Shown: positions 15,400 to 23,374, counted from the stretch's first letter. The stretch: DNA of 64,000 nucleotides from DATARH01 sp035550515 (GCA_035550515.1 DASZOZ010000113.1:1-64000); one strand, 5' to 3'. The notes: generated by a model not told the origin, from the sequence alone. Numbers and translations are program-made.

Positions 15400-15760
15400 G
15401 ACACACCTCCCGGATCCGGGCCGCGAGGTCCCGCGGGCGATTGAGAAGGTCCAGGGAGGCGAAGTTGTTGGGACCGCCGTGGTAGTCCTTCCGCCCCTCG
15501 CAGGTGCGGAAGAGGACGCCGGTGTCGTGGCCGGTGGCCGGCTGGCACGCCTGCACATAGAGGTGATCGGCGTGCAGCGTGACTTCGCCGGAGACGGCTA
15601 TGCCGCCCTGGTTGGAGCGTAGATCGTAAGCGGCGGGCGACAGGCCGAGGGCGTCGGCAAGCCGTTTGAGCTGGTGGCGGGCGTGACTGTGAAACGCGCG
15701 CTTTGCCGGCGCGTCGTAGCAGACACGGCGCCGGAAATCGAAGACGATGGTCTTGGACAT
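15392..15760 (-). CDS. Conserved ICE hypothetical protein
   Basis: A 122-residue protein (SKTIVFDFRRRVCYDAPAKR, AADALGLSPAAYDLRSNQGG-like centre with HADHLYVQACQPATGHDTG). It is the first gene of a coupled set of three and has a family 2 structured leader. I do not recognise a catalytic motif. Its presence beside other ICE core families suggests a conserved housekeeping role for the element. Confidence 0.6.
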   Translation of the reverse strand: MSKTIVFDFRRRVCYDAPAKRAFHSHARHQLKRLADALGLSPAAYDLRSNQGGIAVSGEVTLHADHLYVQACQPATGHDTGVLFRTCEGRKDYHGGPNNFASLDLLNRPRDLAARIREVCRV

Positions 15761-15855
15761 GGTGGGGACTCCGAGAGCGGATCGCGGGCAAGCCCCAAGG
15801 CCGCGCTCTCCTCCGACCTCCGGGCTTACCCGCGTCCCGGCCCGCCTCTCACTCT
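15761..15855 (-). promoter_or_regulatory. Structured leader, family 2, copy C
   Basis: On the minus strand AGAGTGAGAG is followed by GGGACGCGGGTAAGCCC, a loop with GGAGGAGAGC, and the pairing strand GGGGCTTGCCCGCGATCC. The ribosome site and ATG at 15760 come next. The long stem pairs over about 13 positions with sequences unlike the other copies, which supports a conserved structure. The first few bases lie in the end of the upstream gene. Confidence 0.55.
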
Positions 15856-16403
15856 TCTTGGTCGGACGGCGGCGTTGGATCGGGTCGTTTCAGGCCAGCC
15901 CCATCCGAGTCATCGAGGCCAGCTTCAGCGAGGAAGTCCTCGATGAGATCGTTGGTCGACTTGCCGATGATCGTGTCCGGCGTGATGAGGACCGCCATGC
16001 CGCCGAAGCCGTCCGGTCGCATCTTGCTGCAGGTGAAGGCCGCGACGACGCTGACATAACGCAACGTCTTCGACCGCTTGACGATGTCTTGAAAGAAGAA
16101 TTCCCAGGACGTGCCGCTCAGATCGAGCTCGACTTCCGTGTCGTCGGGATCAAGCTCGGCGAGTTGCTCGACGACATGGCGATGAGCGGCGCTGTCCGGT
16201 TCCGGGGCAGCGCCGAGCGCCGCTTCAAGCTCGGCGCGCGTCGCGAAGATCATCGTCGAGGGGCTTTCCTCGGCGAAGAAATACCAGCCGTCGTGATCCG
16301 GCTCACAGCCGAAGATGCGTGACAAAAGCAGCCGTTCGAGCGGCGTCATGTCGGCATCGGGAATGGTCTGCTGGATCACGGTCTGTTCGAAGTAATCGGC
16401 CAT
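15849..16403 (-). CDS. Conserved ICE hypothetical protein
   Basis: A 184-residue acidic protein (ADYFEQTVIQQTIPDADMTP, LERLLLSRIFGCEPDHDGWYFFAE ... SWEFFFQDIVKRSKTL). It contains no motif I can assign. The ATG at 16403 is preceded by GGAGACACCCC and by a hairpin of the family found before several neighbours. Its stop overlaps the leader of the next gene. Function unknown. Confidence 0.6.
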   Translation of the reverse strand: MADYFEQTVIQQTIPDADMTPLERLLLSRIFGCEPDHDGWYFFAEESPSTMIFATRAELEAALGAAPEPDSAAHRHVVEQLAELDPDDTEVELDLSGTSWEFFFQDIVKRSKTLRYVSVVAAFTCSKMRPDGFGGMAVLITPDTIIGKSTNDLIEDFLAEAGLDDSDGAGLKRPDPTPPSDQEE

Positions 16404-16426
16404 GGGGTGTCTCCAGAAACAACAAA

Positions 16427-16444
16427 CCCGGCACAATGGCCGGG
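16427..16444. terminator. Intergenic hairpin, module b
   Basis: CCCGGC and GCCGGG pair around a 6-base loop, 24 bases upstream of the ATG at 16403. The stem is shorter than in the other modules. Same layout: hairpin, TTTC-containing spacer, GGAG ribosome site, ATG. Confidence 0.4.
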
Positions 16445-16470
16445 CGGGTGGAAGGGAATGGCTGGCGCTG

Positions 16471-16869
16471 TCAGTCAGGGTCTCTCGCGTCTGCGAGAAT
16501 GGCTTCGGCCTTCGCGATCGCAGCGTCTGCACGCTCACGCCAGTACGCTGCGTCAGCCGGGCCGCCCTCGGGCGCGTGCGCGAAGACTTTGAGGAGCCCG
16601 AGCAGGACCTCGTAATGCTCGGACTTGCGTTGGAAGCTCTCTCCGAACTGCGTGGGGATTGCTAACGCCGGCCCGCTGTAGGGCTGTGTGTCACCAGGCC
16701 AGGCGCCGGTGACATAGGTCTCGCCAGAGGACTCGTAATCTTCCTTCTGGTCCGACCAGTCGTCGTCTTCGATGGCGAGACGACAGGCGGCTGCGAGTGT
16801 ATCGGCTTCGTAGCTGTGCTGCCGGAAGATCGGCAGCCTATAGGTGGTTTCGATGGTGAATTTGGCCAT
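16471..16869 (-). CDS. Conserved ICE hypothetical protein
   Basis: A 132-residue protein (AKFTIETTYRLPIFRQHSYE, ADTLAAACRLAIEDDDW ... ETYVTGAWPG). The N-terminal half has the look of a small alpha/beta domain and the C-terminal half is helical (YWRERADAAIAKAEAIL). It starts after CAAGGAGGTCATC. I cannot name the family or the function. Confidence 0.6.
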   Translation of the reverse strand: MAKFTIETTYRLPIFRQHSYEADTLAAACRLAIEDDDWSDQKEDYESSGETYVTGAWPGDTQPYSGPALAIPTQFGESFQRKSEHYEVLLGLLKVFAHAPEGGPADAAYWRERADAAIAKAEAILADARDPD

Positions 16870-16889
16870 GATGACCTCCTTGAAATGCG

Positions 16890-16914
16890 AAAAGCCCGGC
16901 GTGACCGGGCTTTT
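16890..16914. terminator. Intergenic hairpin, module c
   Basis: AAAAGCCCGG and CCGGGCTTTT form a perfect 10-base stem with a 5-base loop, with A and T runs on both sides. This is the most terminator-like of the set and would work in either direction. It separates the 16,940 and 16,471 genes. Confidence 0.6.
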
Positions 16915-16939
16915 GCGAGCAGAACGGGAGTGGTTGCGG

Positions 16940-17173
16940 CTAGGACGGTTCAGGCGGCTCGGGCTCGGGATTGCCGATCTTTCCGTCGATCACACGAACG
17001 TCGAGCGTGTAGGTTCCGATCAGGGTATCGGCGTCGAGGAATCCCGCGCCCATGAGGCGCGACCGGATGGCGTCGTCGGTCGCTTCGGCGGCCCAGATAT
17101 ATTCGCGACGATCCGCGATCGGATGGCCGTCTTCGTCCTCAAGGTCGAATTCGAGGATAGCTTGAATCTTCAT
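16940..17173 (-). CDS. Small conserved ICE hypothetical protein
   Basis: A 77-residue acidic protein (KIQAILEFDLEDEDGHPIAD, RREYIWAAEATDDAIRSRLM) ending in a proline- and glutamate-rich tail. The ATG at 17173 follows GAGGAGGACGTC; a longer frame to 17230 is less likely. Function unknown. Confidence 0.55.
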   Translation of the reverse strand: MKIQAILEFDLEDEDGHPIADRREYIWAAEATDDAIRSRLMGAGFLDADTLIGTYTLDVRVIDGKIGNPEPEPPEPS

Positions 17174-17183
17174 GACGTCCTCC

Positions 17184-17597
17184 TCACGCTCGGGCAGCTT
17201 GCCGCACCGAGGGGGTTGCGGCAGGTTCATGATTGCCGGATGTTGCCGCGAACGGATCGACCAGCTTATGGATCGGCTGCGCGCGACCCATCCAGGGTTC
17301 GGGCCGGATGCAGCGAACCCAGTCGGCGAAGCTCGGGATGAACCCGAGGTCTTCGATGACGTGCTGTTCGCCGATCAGGCGGACCGGCACGACACGGCCT
17401 GTCGAGATGGTGATCGTCGGGCCGAAGAATCGCTCCAGCATGAAGATGCCCTCGGCATGATGCCGCAGCGCGCGATGCCGGAAGTCGGCGGTGATCGCCT
17501 TCGATTCATCGAACCATTGGTGCAGCGGCAGATAGTCTTCCGCGACGCCGCCCCACTTCCTCGCCGAAGAGAGCGCATGGTGATAGCAATGTCCCAT
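17184..17597 (-). CDS. DUF6915-like protein
   Basis: A 137-residue protein with a strongly conserved histidine-rich pattern: GHCYHHALSSARKWGG, YLPLHQWFDESKAI, FRHRALRHHAEGIFMLERFFG, and EDLGFIPSFADWV. I recognise it as DUF6915 with fair certainty. The clustered His, Asp and Glu residues suggest metal binding, but no enzyme class is known to me. It starts after GGAGGCAGCG. Confidence 0.7.
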   Translation of the reverse strand: MGHCYHHALSSARKWGGVAEDYLPLHQWFDESKAITADFRHRALRHHAEGIFMLERFFGPTITISTGRVVPVRLIGEQHVIEDLGFIPSFADWVRCIRPEPWMGRAQPIHKLVDPFAATSGNHEPAATPSVRQAARA

Positions 17598-17607
17598 CGC
17601 TGCCTCC

Positions 17608-18087
17608 TCAGAATGTGTGGGTGTAGTTTTCGGACGCCGTGTAACGCTCGTTGTAATCGAGCGCGATCGTCCGTTCGGCGACATCGAAGGTGAAATCGCC
17701 ATAGGCGCCGTCGTTGTTCTCCCAACCACAGTGGGTGTCGGCGAGCAGATCGTAGACGAGACGATCGATCTCGTCGGCGATGCTGATCGTTGTGCGGCCG
17801 GGCTCCGGCTGACCCCACACGGCTTCAGCAACCTCGATCCTGGCTTCGGGCATAGTGATGATCGTATCCCCGGCTTTCACCTCGACATTTTCGATCTGGC
17901 CGCTGTCGCCATAGCCGTCGAAGCTGACGATGACGTGCGTGACGCCGGCGGCCGCGAGTGCATCGAACAGGGCGGTCTTGTTTAGCGGTTGCAACTCGGC
18001 ATGCAGTTGGTCCTGGGCGGCACGTTTCGCCTCCCAGGCAGACGGGTCGTTGTTGTCGACTGCGGGGATGTCGGAAGGATTCGTCAT
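17608..18087 (-). CDS. DUF6878-like protein
   Basis: A 159-residue acidic protein. The family pattern is NKTALFDALAAAGVTHVIV, SFDGYGDSGQIENVE, then THCGWENNDGAYGDFTFDVA and LDYNERYTASENYTHTF. I recognise it as DUF6878 with fair certainty. It sits ten bases upstream of the DUF6915-like gene and probably shares its transcript. Function unknown. Confidence 0.72.
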   Translation of the reverse strand: MTNPSDIPAVDNNDPSAWEAKRAAQDQLHAELQPLNKTALFDALAAAGVTHVIVSFDGYGDSGQIENVEVKAGDTIITMPEARIEVAEAVWGQPEPGRTTISIADEIDRLVYDLLADTHCGWENNDGAYGDFTFDVAERTIALDYNERYTASENYTHTF

Positions 18088-18108
18088 GGTTGTCTCCTGA
18101 AACAAAAT

Positions 18109-18130
18109 CGCCCGGCGCGACGGCCGGGCG
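18109..18130. terminator. Intergenic hairpin, module d
   Basis: CGCCCGGC and GCCGGGCG pair around a 6-base loop, upstream of the DUF6878-like gene. On the minus strand an ATTTTGTTTC tract follows. It lies downstream of the ParB-like gene and may end that transcript. Confidence 0.5.
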
Positions 18131-18186
18131 GAGTGAGGTGGATAGGGAGATGAGCGGGACGGCGCGTGCCGCCCCGCTCCCGGTCG

Positions 18187-20322
18187 TTACTCGGCGGCGA
18201 CCGCAGCGGGCTCGTCGGTCTCGTCCTCGCCGCTGCCGTCCTCGTCGTCGGCGAGAAAGGCGGGGAGTGCTTCCTCGTCGCCATCGGCGTCGGCATCGGC
18301 CGTGTCGGCACCCATCGCCTCAGAACCCCGGAGCGGCTCAGGCAGCCAGCCGGTGCCGTCGAGCAGCCGTTCGGCTTCCTTCGCCATGTCCGCCTTCTTG
18401 AGATGGTCGATGAGCTGCGCCGATTGCTCGCCCTTCGCCTCCCGTACCGCTTCCAGGATGCGAGGCTTGGTGACGCGGCCGAGATAATTGTCGACCGTCG
18501 GCCGCCATCCGGCGTCCACCATGTCGAGCCCGACGGCGTGCGCGAGCCGGTCGGCCTGGACGAGACGACGCTGGACGCCGTGAACGGAGACGCCAGGACC
18601 GCCGTAGCGATCGCCCTTTTCATAGAGGGCGTTGACGCCGAAGGAGACGCAGTGCGCCAGCAACGCGCCCCGGCTGGCGTCGTCGAGTGCAGCGAGCCAA
18701 TCCCACAGCGCAGCCTCGTCTTTCGGCATGTCGGCCTTCCAGGCGTCGTGCCGTTCCGCGACCGCTTTGGCGGACGGGCTGTCCTTGAGGTCGGCAGACT
18801 GGATCGAGAAAAACACCTGCCGCACCGATGCCTCGAGGCAATTGCCCGCGGCGCTGTGCTGGAAGCTGTCGAGGCAGAGCTTGTGCAAGAGCGCCGTCAT
18901 CGCGACATGCGGGTTGTTCGCTACGGCATCGCGGAGCGCCAGCGTGCGGTAAGCGGTCAGCTCGCTGACCAGCCGATCCGGCAATGGCTTCACAACATCA
19001 TCGTCGTCGTCCTCCGGCTCGGGTTGGCCGCCGATGGTGATGATGGCGCGTTGAACTGCCGGCGTGGCGGTGTCGGTCCCAGCTTGCTCGACGGAGGACT
19101 CGTCGCCTTCCTGGTCAGGTTCGATGACCGGCGCCTCGTCCTCGGGACGGACATAGCCGCGATCGACCAGGAGCTGGCCGTCATGGTCGATGCTGACGAA
19201 AACGCCGGCACGGGCGATGTCAGCCGGATCGAAGATCTGCGGCCGGGTTTCGAACGCCTGAAGCGCGGTTTCGATCTCGCCGAGCCGCTGGTCCACCTCG
19301 TCGGGCAACTCGTCGGCATCCTGATATTGCGCCTCGAGCTGGTCGTACTCGGTGCGCAGCGCCTCGCGCGTGGCGCGCTCCTCGTCGGTGAGATCGGCCG
19401 GCACACCGTCGAGTTGGCGCAGGCCGTGGTCATGGCCATAGGGAAATTCGATCCCCACGGCGATCCACTTCCAGCCCTCGGCTGCGACGGTCTCGGCTTC
19501 GGCCTTCAGCTTCTCGGTGACCAGGGTTTCGAGAAGGCCGACATTCTCCAGCCAGCCGCCATCGTCCTGCTGGAAGAGATCGCGCATCACGATGCCTCCG
19601 GCGCTCTCGTAGGCGTCGATGCCGACGAACAGCACGCGCTTGTCGGAGGCGCGGACCGTCTTCTCCGTCAGCATACGACGGATCTGATACGGCTCCTGGC
19701 CATAGGAGCGCTGGAGCGCATCCCAAACCTGCTCCTGGCGCGCATGATCGGTCGTCACGGTGAACGCCATGAGCTGTTCGAGCGAGATGCCATCCTCGGC
19801 ATAGACGTCGAGCAGCTTCCCGGAGACCGCGGCGAGGCGTAGCCGCTGCTTGACGACGTTCACGCCGACGAAATAGGCGGCGGCGATGTCTTCATCCGAC
19901 AAACCCTTCTCGCGCAGGGTCTGGAAAGCCCGGAACTGGTCGAGCGGGTGCAGCGGCACGCGCTGGACGTTCTCGGCCAGCGAGTCGTCCTCGGCGAGAA
20001 TCTCGGTCGAGGGATCGCGGACGACGCAGGGGATCGGGGCGGTCTTCGTCAAGCGCTTCTGCTTGACGAGAAGCTGCAGCGCCTGGAAGCGCCGGCCGCC
20101 GGCGGGCACCTCGAACATGCCGGTCTCGGCGCCATCGGCATCGAGCACCGGCCGGACGTTGAGGCTCTGGAGCAGGCAGCCGCGACGTGCAATGTCGGCG
20201 GCGAGGTCCTCGATCGAGACGCCGGCCTTCACGCGCCGGACGTTCGACTGGGAGAGGATGAGCTTATTGAGGGGAATGTCGCGCGAGGCGCTGAGGGTGA
20301 TCTTCTGAACGGCACTGGCCAT
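18187..20322 (-). CDS. Large ParB/RepB/Spo0J-domain protein
   Basis: A protein of about 711 residues. The N-terminal 200 residues are a ParB nuclease/CTPase-like domain and HTH: SQSNVRRVKAGVSIEDLAADI, FEVPAGGRRFQALQLL, AENVQRVPLHPLDQFRAF. The rest is specific to ICE versions, with an acidic linker (PEDDDDDVV) and an acidic C-terminus. No ParA lies beside it, so it need not act in partition; a role in DNA binding or transcription of the element is possible. The start at 20322 follows CGCGGAG inside a family 2 leader. Confidence 0.85.
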   Translation of the reverse strand: MASAVQKITLSASRDIPLNKLILSQSNVRRVKAGVSIEDLAADIARRGCLLQSLNVRPVLDADGAETGMFEVPAGGRRFQALQLLVKQKRLTKTAPIPCVVRDPSTEILAEDDSLAENVQRVPLHPLDQFRAFQTLREKGLSDEDIAAAYFVGVNVVKQRLRLAAVSGKLLDVYAEDGISLEQLMAFTVTTDHARQEQVWDALQRSYGQEPYQIRRMLTEKTVRASDKRVLFVGIDAYESAGGIVMRDLFQQDDGGWLENVGLLETLVTEKLKAEAETVAAEGWKWIAVGIEFPYGHDHGLRQLDGVPADLTDEERATREALRTEYDQLEAQYQDADELPDEVDQRLGEIETALQAFETRPQIFDPADIARAGVFVSIDHDGQLLVDRGYVRPEDEAPVIEPDQEGDESSVEQAGTDTATPAVQRAIITIGGQPEPEDDDDDVVKPLPDRLVSELTAYRTLALRDAVANNPHVAMTALLHKLCLDSFQHSAAGNCLEASVRQVFFSIQSADLKDSPSAKAVAERHDAWKADMPKDEAALWDWLAALDDASRGALLAHCVSFGVNALYEKGDRYGGPGVSVHGVQRRLVQADRLAHAVGLDMVDAGWRPTVDNYLGRVTKPRILEAVREAKGEQSAQLIDHLKKADMAKEAERLLDGTGWLPEPLRGSEAMGADTADADADGDEEALPAFLADDEDGSGEDETDEPAAVAAE

Positions 20323-20405
20323 CGGGATATACTCCGCGACGGGCGCCGGGAGACTCTCTCTCGGCTTTCGACCCGTCACGAAGACCGGCGCAGCCCTCTT
20401 CCTCT
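20323..20405 (-). promoter_or_regulatory. Structured leader, family 2, copy D (upstream of the ParB-like gene)
   Basis: On the minus strand AGAGGAAGAG, GCCGGTC and GTGACGGGT are followed by an AGAGAGAG loop and CCGGCGCCCGTCGCGGAG. GACGGG pairs with CCCGTC, and the 3' strand of the stem runs into the GGAG ribosome site. That layout would allow control of translation. Confidence 0.55.
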
Positions 20406-20489
20406 CGGAGGACCGCGCCGCAAAGCCGACGAACCGGAAAGACGCGAAGCCGGAATCCCGCATTTCCGCATTTCCGGATTTCCGGGAAA

Positions 20490-21437
20490 TCAGACCCCGC
20501 ACATGCCTTCACACTCGTTGGGCCAGAGATCGAGCTGGCGGTGATCGCCGGCGTTGGAGAGATCGGCCTCGTCGAGCGGCACGGCGGAGCGATGCAGGAA
20601 GACCTGGCCGCGAATGCCGCGAAAGCCGGTGCGGATCGCGCGATCGACAAGAACAGCGTCGGCCCAGGCTTCGGCATCGCTGTCCCGCATCCGGCGCCAA
20701 TGGGCGTCGGAGTGGAAGGGACAGCCGATGCAGGCGCTCTTCGGCGGAACGGGATAGTCGTGCCGTGCCAGCCAACGGAGGCAGTCGTGCCGCGTCATTC
20801 GCCGCTCGATCAGCGGCCAACGATTGACCTGCCAGTCCTCAAACGAGGGTTTCATGCGGATCGCCTCGTCGAGCGAGATCCCGATCCATTGCTCGACGAT
20901 GGGAGCGCGGGGCGAGCGGCGGCCCGCGAGTCCGACGAGCTCGCGCACCTTCCGTCGGATCGGCACGATCTTGTAGTCCTTGGTGCATTGGCGACGGATC
21001 ATCCCGACGTCGATGCGGTCGGTGGCCACGATGCGTTGGCCGACGACGATGAGTTCGCCATTGTCGTCTTCATCGAGAACCGGGATGGCCGTGCCTGCGC
21101 GCGTCACGTTGCGCGTGAAGGCGGGGATCGACGCCCACCTTGCGCCCTGGGCGCCTGCGATCAGGTCGTCGCGGATGTTGCCGCCCGAGACGATGTGGAC
21201 GGGGTACGGCAGTACGTTGGGCGACATGAGCCAGGCCAGGTGGTCGTAGACGGCCTTCGGCTCCCAGCCGGTGTCGGAGAAGATGGCGCAATCCGGCATC
21301 GGCCCAACCTCGCCGTGGGCGGCCATGAGCGCCAGCGTCGTCGACTGCACGCCGGCGCCGAGGCTGAGCACCCGGAGCCGGATCGAATCCGGCACAGGGG
21401 CGTCGCTGAGAGCCGTGGGTGTGAGGAGGTCCAGCAT
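20490..21437 (-). CDS. PP-loop ATPase (PAPS reductase-like)
   Basis: A 315-residue protein with the N-terminal PP-loop LSLGAGVQSTTLALMAAHGE, the DTGWEPKAVYDHL motif, and Cys residues in RRQCTKDYKI and ACIGCPFHSD. This combination matches adenine-nucleotide alpha hydrolases of the PAPS reductase/DndC-like group seen in phages and ICEs. They modify nucleic acid or small molecules; the substrate here is unknown. The start overlaps the ardC stop (TGATG), with GTG at 21440 as an alternative. Coupling to ardC hints at a DNA-protection role. Confidence 0.75.
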   Translation of the reverse strand: MLDLLTPTALSDAPVPDSIRLRVLSLGAGVQSTTLALMAAHGEVGPMPDCAIFSDTGWEPKAVYDHLAWLMSPNVLPYPVHIVSGGNIRDDLIAGAQGARWASIPAFTRNVTRAGTAIPVLDEDDNGELIVVGQRIVATDRIDVGMIRRQCTKDYKIVPIRRKVRELVGLAGRRSPRAPIVEQWIGISLDEAIRMKPSFEDWQVNRWPLIERRMTRHDCLRWLARHDYPVPPKSACIGCPFHSDAHWRRMRDSDAEAWADAVLVDRAIRTGFRGIRGQVFLHRSAVPLDEADLSNAGDHRQLDLWPNECEGMCGV

Positions 21438-22390
21438 CACGCCGCCTCCGCTGTGGATGCGGCGTGGGTGCCGGCATCGGCTTCGGGCAGGAAGCCGAGA
21501 ATCCAGTCGGCCGCCTTGCTGGCCTGCGACGCCGCTCGCACGACGGCGCGATTGTCCTCGCGCATCACCTCGAGCCAGGAGCCGATGTAGTCGGCATGGC
21601 GCACGGTTGGGACGATGCCGAGCGAAGCGCAGCAGAAGGCTGCATTCATCTCCGCCACCAGCTCCTCGAACGCATACTTCTTCGTGCCGAAGGCGCCGGT
21701 GAGGTCGCGGCCGAGGCGGGAGGGGTGGCCGCTGGCATGCCCCAGCTCGTGCAGGGCCGTGCGATGCCAGTTGATCGGTTCGAAATAGGCCTGTGGCGGC
21801 GGCACCATCACGAAGTCGGGGTCTGGCGCGTAGAAGGCGCGGTTACCGCCGATGCGGAAGTCGACGCCCGTCGCGCGGATCAGGGTCTCGACCCGGGGTT
21901 CGATCAGGTCGGGCGGCAGCGGCGGTGCGACGGCCGCCACGTCGGCCGGCAGGTTCTCGCACTGCGCGGCGTTGAAGACGGTGAACCGCTTCAAGAACGG
22001 GATCGCGGCGGCTTCCTCGCCGGTCTCACGCGCCCGCCGCTTCTCGTCCTCGGGGGTAAAGCGGTCGGCATAGACGACGGTGGTGCCGTGTTCGCCCTTG
22101 CGCACGTTGCCGCCGAGGCCGAGGGCCTGGCGAAACGTGAGCCAGCTCTGGGCGGGGAAGCCATGCTCGATGACGGCGCCCCAGAGGATCAGGACATTGA
22201 TTCCCGAATATTGCCGCCCGGTCGCGGCGTTCTTTGGCATGGCGAGCGGCGCCTTCGCCGCCGCCGTGCCCCACGGCTGGACCCAGGGCAGTCGGCCTGC
22301 CACCAGCTCGGCGATGATCTTTCCGGTGATTTCGTCATAGAGGCTCGCCCGGTCCTGGCCGGGGCGCGCCGAAGCGGTCTTTCTGGACAT
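21437..22390 (-). CDS. ardC: ArdC-family antirestriction protein
   Basis: A 317-residue protein with the two ArdC parts. The N-terminal single-strand DNA-binding domain (SLYDEITGKIIAELVAGRLP, WVQPWG ... GRQYSGINVLILW) is followed by a zincin-like protease domain with HELGH at about residue 214 and a following EELVAEM. ArdC enters the recipient with the transferred strand and protects DNA from restriction. The intact HExxH suggests an active metalloprotease. It has a family 2 leader whose 3' strand overlaps the ribosome site. Confidence 0.9.
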   Translation of the reverse strand: MSRKTASARPGQDRASLYDEITGKIIAELVAGRLPWVQPWGTAAAKAPLAMPKNAATGRQYSGINVLILWGAVIEHGFPAQSWLTFRQALGLGGNVRKGEHGTTVVYADRFTPEDEKRRARETGEEAAAIPFLKRFTVFNAAQCENLPADVAAVAPPLPPDLIEPRVETLIRATGVDFRIGGNRAFYAPDPDFVMVPPPQAYFEPINWHRTALHELGHASGHPSRLGRDLTGAFGTKKYAFEELVAEMNAAFCCASLGIVPTVRHADYIGSWLEVMREDNRAVVRAASQASKAADWILGFLPEADAGTHAASTAEAA

Positions 22391-22472
22391 CGCGGATCTC
22401 CGCGACGGGCGCCGGAGGCCTCTCCTCCAGCCCTGAACCCGTCACGGCGAACCCGGTCCGCACTCTCACTCT
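22391..22472 (-). promoter_or_regulatory. Structured leader, family 2, copy B (upstream of ardC)
   Basis: On the minus strand AGAGTGAGAG, ACCGGG and GTGACGGGTTC are followed by a loop with GGAGGAGAGG and the strand CCGGCGCCCGTCGCGGAG. GACGGG pairs with CCCGTC. Copies B and D share CCGGCGCCCGTCGCGGAG exactly, while A and C replace it with other paired sequences. Confidence 0.55.
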
Positions 22473-22536
22473 AAAGGGGGCGTTGCGGGGCAGGCTGTGC
22501 TAAAAGTCGCAGCCGCCACGATCATATCGCAGCCGC

Positions 22537-22938
22537 TCAGGCGGCGCGGAGCGCCTCGATCAGCGGACAGCCTGGATCCTGCCCCGCGTCGCAAGCCCGC
22601 ACCGAGTCGGCCAGCACCCGCTCCATCCGCTTCAGGTCGGCGATGCGCGTGCGCACGTCTTTCAGATGCGATGCGGCGAGGTTGCGCACCTCGGCGCAGG
22701 ACGCGTGCCCGCCGCCTGCAAGGCCCAGCAGGGCGCGCACCTCGTCCAGCGTGAAGCCCAGCTCGCGGGCCCGTCGCACGAAGCCGAGGCGGCCCACGTC
22801 GTCCGCGCCATAGCTCCGGTAGCGGCCCCGCCGGGGCGGGGCCGGCATCAGGCCGATCCGCTCGTAGTAGCGGATCGTTTCGATGTTGCAGCCCGTGCGC
22901 CGGGACAGTTCGCCAATCGGAATCGCGGTATCCGCCAT
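22537..22938 (-). CDS. merR: MerR-type mercury-responsive regulator
   Basis: A 133-residue MerR-family protein: PIGELSRRTGCNIETIRYYE, RIGLM.PPRRGRYRSY, then a dimer helix. The metal-site cysteines fit mercury sensors: one in HASCAEVRNLA, and two in CDAGQDPGCPLIEAL. The start at 22938 gives the family length. It is divergent from a merC remnant across a canonical MerR promoter, so it originally controlled a mer operon that is now lost. The C-to-C spacing of eight leaves a copper-type sensor as an outside possibility. Confidence 0.8.
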   Translation of the reverse strand: MADTAIPIGELSRRTGCNIETIRYYERIGLMPAPPRRGRYRSYGADDVGRLGFVRRARELGFTLDEVRALLGLAGGGHASCAEVRNLAASHLKDVRTRIADLKRMERVLADSVRACDAGQDPGCPLIEALRAA

Positions 22939-22964
22939 GCTGTTCGCGCCTCTCAATTTTGGGC

Positions 22965-22995
22965 TTGAGTCTGTAGTCGCTACAGATCGTATGTA
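22965..22995 (+). promoter_or_regulatory. MerR-type promoter-operator
   Basis: A -35 (TTGAGT, 22965-22970) and a -10 (TATGTA, 22990-22995) are separated by 19 bases, the long spacer diagnostic of MerR-activated promoters. The perfect dyad CTGTAG-TCG-CTACAG (22971-22985) lies in the spacer. It points at the merC remnant on the plus strand. All key elements look intact. Confidence 0.8.
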
Positions 22996-23079
22996 GTGAT
23001 CCTCAGCCCCCACGGGCAAGCTGCAGTCCTGATTGTAGCGTCGCTCTGACGGTTCCACGAAGTCGCCGAGGCTATTGCG

Positions 23080-23208
23080 ATGCCCATCCAGAATCCCCTC
23101 ACCCGCGCGGCCGACAAGGCGGGCGTCATCGGCTCGATCGTCACCGCCATGGGCTGCGCGGCGTGCTTCCCGGCTCTTGCGAGCCTTTCAACATCCTCCA
23201 CGCGGTGA
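23080..23208 (+). pseudogene. merC: Truncated merC-like mercury transporter
   Basis: The frame encodes ADKAGVIGSIVTAMGCAACF and PALASL, the N-terminal MerC pattern with the vicinal-type Cys pair. It then breaks off after 42 codons (STSSTR stop). Full MerC proteins have about 140 residues and four membrane helices, so nearly everything is missing. The next bases read FNILHAVNAFGAERL in another frame and may be foreign sequence at a deletion joint. The stub keeps its promoter but cannot work as a transporter. Confidence 0.7.
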
Positions 23209-23374
23209 ACGCCTTCGGTGCGGAGCGTCTAACGCCAGCGGCCTGAGCCGCACGGCGCATCGCTGCAGTCGCCGGTGCTCTGTGCCGCCGAGTTTTGGCA
23301 CAGCCTGGGGGTCTCCCCGCAGATGGGGGTGTGCCGGCGACCGCGGCGCCGGCCAGGGGGAAGACTTTCCCCTT
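23209..23374. other. Deletion-joint region after merC stub
   Basis: This 166-base stretch separates the merC stub from the SRAP gene. It holds no gene I can support. A fragment reading FNILHAVNAFGAERLTPAA could be the edge of another deleted gene. No inverted terminal repeat or target duplication was found by eye. Confidence 0.3.

Noticed and set aside
14600..18130. Repeated CCCGGC..GCCGGG hairpins considered as a CRISPR array
   Set aside because: They are spaced by whole genes, with no regular spacers.
18166..19842. 558-codon plus-strand frame over the ParB-like gene
   Set aside because: The minus-strand ParB domain is unambiguous; the plus frame shows no domain.
23209..23374. Possible insertion-sequence remnant after merC
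   Set aside because: No transposase frame, inverted ends or target duplication could be found by eye.
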